Positions 26,638 to 35,783 of a DNA stretch of 64,000 bases are shown here, one piece after another; within the stretch, counting starts at the first letter, position 1, and every line of letters begins with the position of its first letter. The notes beneath the pieces are model-generated. The model was not told the origin of the DNA and ran no database searches. It was given only the letters and a program-made list of their open reading frames with translations. Source of the DNA: Vigna angularis (lineage: Eukaryota > Streptophyta > Magnoliopsida > Fabales > Fabaceae); the NCBI RefSeq assembly GCF_016808095.1, contig NC_068972.1, forward strand, positions 558,001-622,000, given 5' to 3'. The position numbers and the translations under genes are program-made.

Positions 26638-27248
26638 TGTTTCGGTTTAATTAGGGTCTGAGGTTGTCCGTCTTCAATCCTAGCCTTTTCTGTCTGCAGA
26701 TATGACATTCACTATGTCAATCCGTTCGTCCAGTGTTTAAGTTGTCCCCCCGACTAGAGATGGTCCTGCAGAAAATACTCTGACGCTCAAGTCAGAAAAA
26801 ACTACCCATGTGTATTTTGATAGTAATTTAGAATAAGATCCTTTTACCTGAACATTAATATTGTATTTATTGGCCTCATAATTGTCCAACCCATTAATTA
26901 TATTAATTATTCATTAATACAATATATTTGTGCAATATAATCTGCCAATCACCCATAAATACCATATATTTGCCTTTGATATGGTCATTAAATATATTAA
27001 CTGGCCATTAATGATGTCCGTCTTACCTGGCTCGCGATCACTGGATTATCGGTTGGTGCGGATGACACTCCCCTCGAACGGTCGGCTACCCGGGTATAGT
27101 ACATTAAGCCCCCCCAAGCCTTGAGCAGTTGTTTGCAACTGCGAAGGGGTTTTATAAGTCAGGCAGTTAAGTGGTGGTAGGAACAATTGGACCGAATGCG
27201 ATTACGAGTGATTGTCTTCTTCTACCAAGGAGCTTTTTGGTTGAAGTA

Positions 27249-27616
27249 GATTCGTTTGTGGAATCACCGAGTAAGTCGTAGTTCCGCTCTGGGTAGAGGT
27301 GATTCGTTTGTGGAATCACCGAGCGGTGCATTTGCTTCGCTCTTGGTTGAGATGATTCGTCTGTGGAATCACCGAGCGAGTCGTAGTTCCGCTCTGGGTA
27401 GAGGTGATTCGTTTGTGGAATCATCAAGTTGTGTGTGTGCTTCGCTCTTGGTTGAGATTATTCGTCTGTGGAATCACGGAGCGAGTCGTAGTTCCGCTTT
27501 GGGTAGAGGTGATTTGTCTGTGGAACCATCAAGCAGTGCATTTGCTTCGCTCTTGGTTGAGATGATTCGTTTGTGGAATCACCGAGCGAGTCGTAGTTCC
27601 GCTCTAGGTAGAGGTG
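27249..27616. repeat. Seven tandem 52/53-bp units inside the short LTR element
   Basis: Units start at 27249, 27301, 27354, 27406, about 27459, 27511 and 27564, with GATTCGTTTGTGGAATCACC or a close variant. Two unit types alternate: one continues GAGTCGTAGTTCCGCTCTGG, the other GTGCATTTGCTTCGCTCTTG. Both strands stay open over much of the block because the unit lacks stops, which gives spurious repetitive peptides. Confidence 0.92.
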
Positions 27617-27698
27617 AGTTTTTGGTTGCAAACAATAAGCTAACAAATATCTAAAATCATCTAGTATTATTTCTTGAATATCATATTACAAATTATAC

Positions 27699-27889
27699 TT
27701 AACTGATATGACCCCTAAGAGGTCGTTCCCTACTCCTGCTCCTACTGCACGAATTGTCATGTTGCCGATCGGCCCTTAGTTCTTGCATCTGCCTTTGCAT
27801 CTCCTGAAGCACCTGTAACTGGCGCTGCTCTACCATTGTGGTCTCAAGCTGGGTTTCTTCTGCACGCCTCGGCCCCAAGGTGGGCGCCA
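27699..27889 (-). pseudogene. Gag N-terminal remnant of the short LTR element
   Basis: Starts at an ATG that overlaps the primer-binding-like site and reads MAPTLGPRRAEETQLE, then a Gln/Glu-rich helical stretch (LQVLQEMQRQMQELRADR) and an Arg/Ser tail ending RPLRGHIS. It is 63 residues with no capsid or zinc-knuckle part. It looks like the first segment of a gypsy-type gag cut down by deletion. Confidence 0.6.
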
Positions 27890-28363
27890 TTTGTTTCGGC
27901 TTAATTGGGGTCTGAGGTTGTCCGTCTTCAATCCTAGCCTCTTCTGCCTGCAAATATGACCTTCACTATGCCAATCCGTTCGTCCAGTGTTTAAGTTGTC
28001 CTCCCGGCCAGGGGTGGTGCTGTAGAAAATACTCTGACGCTCAAGTCAGAAAAAACTACCCCCTGTGTATTCTGACAGTAATTTGGAATAAGATCCCTTT
28101 ACCTGAACATTAATATTGTATTTATTGGCCTCATAATTGTCCAACCCATTAATTATATTAGTTATTCATTAATACAATATATTTGTGCAATATAATCTGC
28201 CAATCACCCATAAATACCATATATTTGCATTTGATATGGTCATTAAATATATTAATTGATCATTAATGACGTTCATCTTACCTGGCTCGCGATCACTGGA
28301 TTACCGGTTGGTGCAGATAATACTACCCTCGAACGGTCGGCTACCCGGATATAGTACAGTATG

Positions 28364-29230
28364 TTAAGGATTTTAAGGAGTGAACTTTAAGACTAATTCA
28401 ACCCCCAAAATTAACTTAAGTGAGTTTTAGATTCACTTATATATTATAAATTGGTCTTCTTTTTGTTCTCTAAGTAGTGTTTTATAAAATTGTTTATTCA
28501 AATAACTCAAAAAAGAATTGTAAATGAGAAAAACAGTTAATTATATAATGTAAAATAACTGTAATAAAAACAAGTATTCTGTATGTGTGTAACTTTTTAT
28601 TATTTTTATATTACTTTTAAACTAAAAAAGTATCTTATTAATTTTTTTAACTGTCTTTTAGTTTGAATTTAATTATTTTTTTATTTGTTTTTTACATGCC
28701 ATCAAATATGAGGTATAAATAAATAAAAATCTTTAATAGTTATAAATGTTTACATGAACGTTGACTTTATTTTATAATAAATTTGTAATGAGAATAATAA
28801 AACTCATGTAACGTCGTATTTATTAATATATGAATTTTTTTAAGTAAAATAATAAATTAAAATATTAATAGTATAACTTAATATTTTTATATTAATAATG
28901 TAATCTCATATTTATTTATACATAAAATTATTTTAAATAAATAATTAATTAAAACAAGAATCACATTAAATTGTTGCATGGCTTTTGAATTACGGTGAAT
29001 AAATTAAAATATTTTTTACTCAAAAAACAATACAAAGACGAACAGAATAAAGGATAAGCTCATTTTATTTGTGTGAATTAATTTACGAGACGCTTTTAAT
29101 CTAATAAATTAATTTAAAATTAAAGATGAGGAACTCGGATTAATCATAATTAAAATTTGGGCTAAGCAATAGAGATAATTACCAGTTATTTGATTTTGTA
29201 TGATTTATTGATTATTAATAAATGAGAGAA
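28364..29230. other. AT-rich flank between array units 2 and 3
   Basis: No gene. The start (TTAAGGATTTTAAGGAGTG) matches 31550 onward and continues the unit that the short LTR element interrupted. The remainder matches 23950-24800. Confidence 0.6.
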
Positions 29231-29233
29231 TTG

Positions 29234-29647
29234 CTAACAAGAACCCCAATCTTCCTTTTTTTCCCAATTTGTATTGTCCCAACTGTGATACAAAGCATCT
29301 TCTCTGACTGACCAGAAAATACGTTGATGTCCGTTTTCCATGCTAGGTATCACGCTGAACTTTGCACACTGCTTCCATACGAGTATACCGGTGTGGTTAT
29401 TCATGTTCAGCAATTTTACGTAAGCATTTCTATTCCCATGCCCAATTTCCGCTCTTGATTCAAAATCAGAAGAAAATAAAAGTTTTGGTAAGCTTGGTAA
29501 GTCGTTCTCAATGGAAAGGCTTATAATGTTTATATCTATAGAACCGCTTGAGTCATTTTTCTGAATGGCTGCAACTGAATTCTCCAAATTCAAACACCCT
29601 GCAAAAAAAACCACAAAGAAAACATGAATTGAGATTGAGATCGACAT
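29234..29647 (-). CDS. Small secreted protein, probable S-protein homologue, copy 3
   Basis: Single exon, 137 residues, the same length as copy 2 with no indel. It keeps the signal peptide, IENDLP, WKQC, IFWSVRED and the final Cys. It differs from copy 2 at 14 residues (22, 25, 57, 59, 63, 64, 65, 66, 70, 88, 89, 96, 126 and 133), seven of them between 57 and 70. By my count about 19 bases differ in the 414-bp frame and only about three changes are silent. Both copies look functional. TATA-like TATATATATA lies about 35 bp upstream on the minus strand. Family assignment carries the same caution as copy 2. Confidence 0.7.
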   Translation of the reverse strand: MSISISIHVFFVVFFAGCLNLENSVAAIQKNDSSGSIDINIISLSIENDLPSLPKLLFSSDFESRAEIGHGNRNAYVKLLNMNNHTGILVWKQCAKFSVIPSMENGHQRIFWSVREDALYHSWDNTNWEKKEDWGSC

Positions 29648-29719
29648 TTTCTGTGCTTGTCACCTACCATTATTCTTCGTTCTATATATATACATGTGTG
29701 TGGGGCTCTGTAGATGTGT

Positions 29720-30466
29720 TGCATTCTTTCATGCACTTTTTGATTCATTGATTATATTTACACGTTATTTATTTAAAGGTTAAATATAATTTTGATTTTT
29801 TCTTAACTTTCAGAAAAAATTATAAATAATTCCTATTCAAAATTTTAATTTAATCTTTTTGTAATGTATAACTACCCTGTCAGTTAAGGATCGGACAGTC
29901 GACTATCCAGTAAAGAAGTGATCGATCGATCCAGAACAGTAATTAATTGATAATTAATTTAATCTTTAATAGTTATCAATGGGCATTTAAAGAGAATAAT
30001 AGTGATAGGAGATTAATAGAAATAATGAAAGTCATTTATTGATGATTAATGATAGTAAACTTATTATAATATTTATAAATAAATTTCTAACATAAAAGAC
30101 AAGTAATTAAGTCTAATAGTCTTTATTACAAAATTAGTACGTAAAGTCACTTAGTTGAGCGTCATAATACTTTGGCAAATACTCATTTCCACAGCCCGGA
30201 CAAAGAGGAGAGAGGACGAATTTGGACAATTTAGGATGGTCATGAAGTTCATCCAGCATGACAACTTTAAATGCTTTGAGTAATGAATCTCAACCCCTAC
30301 CGGAAACACTATTAATTTTAAAAATGCCTAAATTTAGGTATTTTAATATAATTTTATTAAGTTTATTTCATAATTTACAAGTGTTTTAGGTTAAATGATG
30401 TAAACAATTCAAATATTATCATCAAATACATTTGAAATAAATTAATCCAAAGTTTTAAAAGTGAAC
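29720..30466. other. AT-rich flank of array unit 3
   Basis: No gene. It aligns by eye with 25340-26090. It includes the partner (30150-30190) of the old LTR-like scrap noted in unit 2. Confidence 0.6.
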
Positions 30467-30963
30467 TGTTTCGGTGGAATTGGTCCGAGGGTCGGTCGTC
30501 CTTCCTTGCTCTGCTCTCTTTTGATCTTCAATCCTCTCCCAAAACGTAATCCACTCCGATGGGTGGTTTACCTGCAAAAGACACTCTGACGCTCAAGTCA
30601 GATATGTTTCATAAAGAGGTCTATATTTTATTATAATAGATTAAGATCCCTTTACCTGGGCATTAACCCTATATTTGTAGGGCTTATAGCAATTAAGCTC
30701 ATTAATTCATATTTGATATGACAATAAATCCAATAATAGTTGCTAATGTACCTGCTAACTGTCCATTAATATCATATTCTTGTGCAATATGACCTCTCAA
30801 TCAGTCATCAACAGCGTATATTCGCATTTAATATGGTCATTAAACGTATTAGTTGGCCATTAATGATATTTACCTTTCCTAATTAATGTTTGTCTGACAG
30901 CCGGTCAGTTACCTGTTTTGGCTTCGGATTCTCCCTAACCGATCGATCACCGGGTATAGTACA
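30467..30963 (-). mobile_element. Solo LTR, 497 bp, same LTR superfamily
   Basis: Begins TGTTTCGG and ends GTATAGTACA. It is flanked by TGAAC (30462-30466) and TAAAC (30964-30968), a 5-bp duplication with one mismatch. It shares CTCTGACGCTCAAGTCAG, the block TTTACCTGGGCATTAA and the end with the neighbouring elements. No internal region remains, as expected after LTR-LTR recombination. The matching site in unit 2 (near 26090) is empty. Strand is inferred from related elements. Confidence 0.85.
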
Positions 30964-30968
30964 TAAAC

Positions 30969-32558
30969 TAATTACAATTTTCACTTAAAGAGATTAAAAC
31001 CATATTCAACCTTATATTTAAAATAATAAAACTTAACTCATTTAAATAATAAAACTTCTTAAATAAAATTATATTTATACGTGAATTTTAATATTAAAAT
31101 AAATAATTTTTATTATTTAATATATATTATCACTTTTAATATATTATTTTCTATTTTTTCACATATTTATACTTTAAGAAAGCAGTATAATTTAAAAAAA
31201 ATATATCATAAAATTATAAGAAGAGACAAAAATTACATTTAACACTTGTTTAGATGTATAAATTGTATTTAATGTTTTCATTTAATAAACTTAAATAAGT
31301 TTCAACTAATTTTTTTAATTTAAATATTTTCAATTGTGTCTTAATTATTAAGTACAAAATTTGTATGTTTTTAAATTGACTATGTGATGATTATTTTGTT
31401 AAGCGTTATTTGTTTAATTATTTTTACGTATTGCGAAATATTAAATATGACGAATAATTTCTTAATAAGAGTAAACGATGTGGAACTTGCAAAAAAAACC
31501 ACAAGTATCACTATGATAAATTCTAACCATAACTCTGATAGTATGTTAAGGATTTTAAGGGGTGGACTTTAAGATTAATTCAATTCCACAAAACTGACTT
31601 ATAAAGTGAGTTTTAGATCTACTTATATATTATAAATTGGTTTTATCTCTAGTCTCTAACTAGTGTTTTATAAAATTATTTATTCAAATAATTAAAAAAA
31701 AATTGTAAATGAGAAAAATACGTAATTATATAATGTAAAACAACGGTAATAAAAGCAAGTATTTTTTATGTGTACAACTTCTTATTATTTTTATATTACT
31801 TTTAAACTAAAATAAGTATGTTATTGATTTTTTTAACTGTCTTTTAGTTTGAATTTAATTACTTTTTAAAACAAAATAATTATTTTAATAAATAAATACA
31901 CATCTAACGTATGTATTTCCATGTGTATTTCGAAGAAAGCAGAGTAATTTCTCAAAAAAAAAAAATTATAGAGAAAAGAAGAAAAAGAAACTTTTAATAG
32001 GAATAAATGTGAAATTCATTTAACATTTTTATTTGATGAACTTAATTAAATTTCAAGTCTTTTATAATTTAAATACTTTTAATTGTGCTTTTATTAGAAC
32101 TTGTTGGCTTATTAAGTATAAAAAATTCATTAATTTAAATTAATTAGCTGACATCAAGTTTTTATTAATTTGAATGATATGACCATTATCTCTTATCGTG
32201 ATATTTTTTTACTTGTTTTTACATTATATCAAATATGAGGTATAAATACAAAAAAAATCTTTAATAGTTTATAAATGATGATATGGGTTGACTTTATTTT
32301 ATAATAAGTTTTTAATGAAAATAATAAATATTATATAACTTCATGTTTATTAATATATCAAATTTTTTTAAGTAAAATAATAAATTAATCATATAATCTC
32401 ATAATTATTTATACACGAAAAGATTTTAATTAAAATAATAAACACATTATTCAAAAAGATTAAACAACAATTATTTAATTAAAAAATATCAAATCAATTT
32501 AATAGATAAAAAAAGTAATACAAATCCTGTAACATATTAATCTACAAAATAGTAGAAG

Positions 32559-32560
<2 letters not shown>
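30969..32560. other. End of array unit 3 and a partial further unit
   Basis: No gene. 30969-31550 matches 26090-26637. 31550-32450 matches the start of the next unit (28364-28980) but stops before any secreted-protein gene. It ends in an AT microsatellite. Confidence 0.55.

Positions 32561-32561
<1 letters not shown>

Positions 32562-32620
<59 letters not shown>
32562..32620. repeat. (AT)n microsatellite split by an LTR element
   Basis: A 59-bp AT run directly abuts the left end of the LTR element at 32621. A further AT run (34989-35006) follows its right end, so the element appears to have inserted into the microsatellite. Confidence 0.9.
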
Positions 32621-32624
<4 letters not shown>

Positions 32625-34988
32625 TCGGTAAGATTTGCTCAAGTCAGATATGTTTCATAAAGACGTCTATATTTTTATTATTACAGAGCCAGGTGTTTTA
32701 CCTGGGCATTAACCTTATATTCATACTCATTAATTTATATTTGATATGGCAATAATTCCAATAATACATGTTAACTGTCCATTAATATCATATTCTTATG
32801 TAATATGACCTGTCAATCACTCATAAATAAACGTATTAATTGGCCATTAATGATATTGACCTTTCCTGATTAATGTTTGTCTGACAGCCGATTGGTTGCT
32901 TGTTTTGGCTTCGGATTCTCCTTAGCTCGGTCTTCAATCTTTATAGAGGAATTTACCTCTTCGCCGAGCAGAATTTACCGCTTGGTCTTAATCTTCTAGC
33001 TCTTTGAGAGACTTTTTCGTTGAATATGATTTTGTTTAGCAACTTTGGGAGCGATTGGCTGGGCCTAAATTGGACTTTATTTATTCTATAATAAGAGCGT
33101 AAGTTAATAACAAAAGCAAGAATCAAATGAAACTGAATTTAAACATGACAGTAGTAGAATTCTAGATGCTTCTCTTCAGTTGATAACTCCACGGAGCGAT
33201 TGTTCACGATGATGACAATTTGGACTGCGGCTATAGATCCACCTTCTCTTGTCCTTTCGGTATGTCCGCTCGGGACTTCTTTGCAAATATCCTTCCCGGG
33301 GAAGGCTTCTTGTATCTTTTATATACCTACGGAGGTGTCCCGCCCGAACGAGACTCTCTATTTCATTTTTTAGCGTGATGCAGTCTTCCGTTGTGTGTCC
33401 ATGATTCTGATGGTACTTGCAACTCTTCCTTTCATCTGCGTTTTTTGGAGAGGGTTTCCTTTGAGGTGTGAGAAGTTCCGCATTGAGGGCTTCTTCGAGA
33501 ACTTTTGCCCTAGGTGCATTGAGGGTTGTATAATGGTGAAACTTGAACGTTCGGGGAAGCTCTCCACTTTTATCGTTACTGTCGAACGGTCGCTTGTCGT
33601 CCCTTCTACTTTCGCTTACATCAGCCTCTCGTTGCCGCTTCCTTTGTGACAATCGCATCTCTTCCATACGGATGAACTCAGCCGCTCTCTCCTGGAGCTC
33701 TTCCATCGTTTTTGGTGGTCGTGCATACAATTTTTCAGCAAAGTATCCTGGCCTTAAGCATGTAAGCAAATTGTTAATGATAAAAGAGTGATTGACCTCT
33801 TTAACTCGTCGCACGGTTTCGGTATACCTTTTCATAAAGGCCTTCAAAGTTTCCCCTTTCTCCTGTTTAGTGTTTACCAATTCTGCTGGTGTTATCTTCT
33901 GTTTTCGATTGGAGGCGTATTGTCTTCTAAAGAGGGTTTCCACAGTGGCGAAGCAATCCACTATGTTCGAAGGAAGAGTGTTGCACCATTCCAATGCCTC
34001 TTCCTTGAGTGATAATGAGAAGGCTCTGCACATGACCGGATCGTTGTTTGTATAGAATGCCATTGAATTACCGAACGTCCTCAGGTGATCGTCCGGATCG
34101 GTCGAACCATCGTACTTATCCAATACGAGCGGAGTTTTTTCTGGCATTGGGGTTTGCATGATGGTCGCCGTAAAGGGAAGTAATGATAAACTGGTAGGCC
34201 GAACGAACTGCGGGGGTGTTGGTTCCCTTCTACCTCGACCGTTCGGGTTGGCATGATTATGGCTTGCTTCGTTGTCATTCTCTCGGTTTGAGGCAGACCG
34301 CTCGGGAGGGACTCATTCGGCCCTTAGCGTCGCCATCTCCTCTGCATCTCTTGCTATAAAAGTGTCTGCGCTTGTATGGTATGCGCCTGTGCCTCAATTT
34401 GGGCTTGTAACTCTCTGATTAAATCTCTGGTGTTCTGCTCTTCCATATTTCTTATGGTCATCCTTGGGTGTCTTCAGCTTGCTCTCGGCCCCACGGTGGG
34501 CGCCAAAATGTTTCGGTGAGATTTGTGAGATCGAGACACTAACCTTCAACTTGTGTGATCCACCTTTGATCTTCCATCCTCTCAAAGAACGCAATCCATT
34601 CCGGTGGGTGGTTGACCTGCAGAAGATACTCCGACACTCAAGTCAGATATGTTTCATAAGAAGGTCTATATTTTTATATTGTTACAGAGCCAGGTGTTTA
34701 CCTGGGCATTAACCCTATATTTAGAGCAATTAAGCTCATTAATTCATATTTCATATGGCAATAATTCCAATAATACCTGTTAACTGTCCATTAATATCAT
34801 ATTCTTCTATAACATGACCTGTCAATCACTCATAAATAGTGTATATTCGCATTTAACATGATCATTAAACGTATTAATTGGCCATTAATGATATTGACCT
34901 TTCCTGATTAATGTTTGTCTGACAGTCGGTCGATTGCCTGTTTTGACTTCAGATTCTCCTTAACCGATCGATCACCGGATATAGTACA
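32621..34988 (-). mobile_element. Gag-only gypsy-type LTR element, 2.37 kb
   Basis: The right LTR (34509-34988, 480 bp) runs TGTTTCGG to TAGTACA. The left LTR starts TGTTTCGG at 32621 but has an internal deletion after about 17 bp and loses its last part near 32930. On the minus strand a primer-binding-like TGGCGCCCACCGTGGGG lies four bases inside the right LTR. The interior holds a long gag frame (33176-34159) and about 250 bp of non-coding sequence, with no protease, reverse transcriptase, RNase H or integrase. It is therefore non-autonomous or reduced by deletion. The AT repeat on both sides hides any target duplication. Confidence 0.88.
33176..34159 (-). CDS. gag: Retrotransposon gag (capsid) with zinc knuckle, 327 residues
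   Basis: Capsid-type motifs are clear: DGSTDPDDHLRTFG (about 18-30), ALEWCNTLP, LFRRQYASNRKQK, ETLKAFMKRYTE and LRPGYF. A knuckle follows at 247-260 (CKYHQNHGHTTEDC), then an Arg-rich tail. It is a structural protein that packages element RNA. The same frame stays open upstream of this ATG through an Arg/Pro-rich segment to a TGA at 34313-34315. The ATG at 34159 is therefore probably internal and the original start was lost through a stop or frameshift. The N-terminal Gln-rich part nearer the LTR is broken. Confidence 0.85.
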   Translation of the reverse strand: MQTPMPEKTPLVLDKYDGSTDPDDHLRTFGNSMAFYTNNDPVMCRAFSLSLKEEALEWCNTLPSNIVDCFATVETLFRRQYASNRKQKITPAELVNTKQEKGETLKAFMKRYTETVRRVKEVNHSFIINNLLTCLRPGYFAEKLYARPPKTMEELQERAAEFIRMEEMRLSQRKRQREADVSESRRDDKRPFDSNDKSGELPRTFKFHHYTTLNAPRAKVLEEALNAELLTPQRKPSPKNADERKSCKYHQNHGHTTEDCITLKNEIESLVRAGHLRRYIKDTRSLPREGYLQRSPERTYRKDKRRWIYSRSPNCHHREQSLRGVIN

Positions 34989-35324
34989 ATATATATATAT
35001 ATATATAATACACCTCAATCAAATTTCCTTCTATTAAAATTTTTTCACATTTTTTTTTTATCTTTTGATGGACATTGACAATGCTTATTTATGACTATTT
35101 ACAATGATAGTAATTGTCAGTTGAAATTATATATGTTTGATTTTCTTAATTAAAGTTTAATATTTATTATCTTTTTTATGAAAAACTTTAATTCAGAAAA
35201 TTAGTTTGTTTTATTCCGAATGACTTTTTATAAACAGTGTCAAAGCCGCGGTATTTGTCCGTGTGTTAATACGCGCTTTATAAAGGGCATAATTGGAATA
35301 AAATAAAGACAATCTTTATATATT

Positions 35325-35774
35325 GGTTTAATTGCTTCCTTTGTCCTCAGTTTGGTTGAATTGTGTCAAATTCATCCTCATTTTTAAAAAAGTTTCATTG
35401 TCGTCCTCACGTGGTGTAAAAGTTTCATTGTCGTCCTCACGTGGTGTAAAAGTGTCAATTGAATCCAAACATAGAAAAAATTTGTGTCAAAGTAGTCATT
35501 TTTCCTATATCTCTGTGTCTTCCTTTCATACAATCAAGTACAGATATTCATTTTACCTTATCCAATTTAAGGCTTTTCATAGCTCCAGAGAAGTGACATA
35601 TGAAAAGAAGACACAGAGATATAGGAAAAATGACTACTTTGACACAAATTTTTTCTATGTTTGGATTCAATTGACACTTTTATACCACGTCAGGACGACA
35701 ATGAAACTTTTTTAAAAATGAGGATGAATTTGACACAATTCAACCAAACTGGGGACAAAGGAAGCAATTAAACC
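35325..35774. mobile_element. Mutator-like foldback MITE, 450 bp, 9-bp target duplication
   Basis: Ends GGTTTAATTGCTTCCTTTGT and its reverse complement, flanked by perfect 9-bp duplications TTATATATT (35316-35324 and 35775-35783). The arms are inverted over about 170-195 bp, including GTGTCAAATTCATCCTCA and ATTTTTCCTATATCTCTGTG, and surround a loop of about 80 bp. The left arm alone carries an extra 30-bp tandem copy (35389-35418 and 35419-35448, with GTCGTCCTCACGTGGTG). Nine-base duplications with long inverted arms are typical of Mutator-derived elements. A 127-codon open frame crossing it is a chance product. Confidence 0.9.
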
Positions 35775-35783
35775 TTATATATT

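Larger units (their letters stand above)
26638..28358 (-). mobile_element. Short non-autonomous LTR retrotransposon, 1.72 kb, complete ends
   Basis: Two LTRs of about 466 bp (26638-27103 and 27892-28358) begin TGTTTCGG and end TAGTACA on the plus strand. The element is flanked by a perfect 5-bp target duplication GTATG (26633-26637 and 28359-28363). Internal marks place it on the minus strand. A primer-binding-like TGGCGCCCACCTTGGGG starts two bases inside the right LTR, and a G-rich polypurine tract (G x7) lies next to the left LTR. The internal part is only about 790 bp and has no polymerase. It holds a short gag-like start and a block of 52-bp tandem repeats. The LTRs differ at a modest number of sites, so insertion was not very recent. 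Gypsy-type is likely from the primer site and gag style. Confidence 0.9.
22600..32500. repeat. Tandem segmental array, unit about 2.7 kb, each carrying a small secreted-protein gene
   Basis: By eye the same order of sequence recurs. An AT-rich block (around 24060, 28600 and 31790) is followed by a block with ACATGAACGTTGA or a close variant (24345, 28755, 32280). The secreted-protein gene comes next (22769, 24829, 29234), then a flank with TTTTGTAATGTATAACTA (25470, 29850) and an end block (26590, 31500). Once the inserted LTR elements (26638-28358 and 30467-30963) are removed, unit spacing is about 2.7-2.8 kb between the second and third copies. The first copy is more degraded and closer (about 2.2 kb), and the last is partial and lacks the gene. 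Confidence 0.8.

Noticed and set aside
27249..27616. Regular repeats resembling a CRISPR array
   Set aside because: Units are contiguous 52-bp tandem repeats without unique spacers, lie inside an LTR element and the genome is a plant.
27167..27654. Several repetitive open frames on both strands
   Set aside because: They are translations of the 52-bp tandem repeat and have no start or domain.
35332..35715. 127-codon open frame on the plus strand
   Set aside because: It lies wholly inside the Mutator-like foldback element and repeats its 30-bp duplication as peptide.
35325..35774. Possible microRNA precursor
   Set aside because: Arms are far longer than typical plant miRNA hairpins and the 9-bp target duplication shows a transposon; small-RNA production remains possible.
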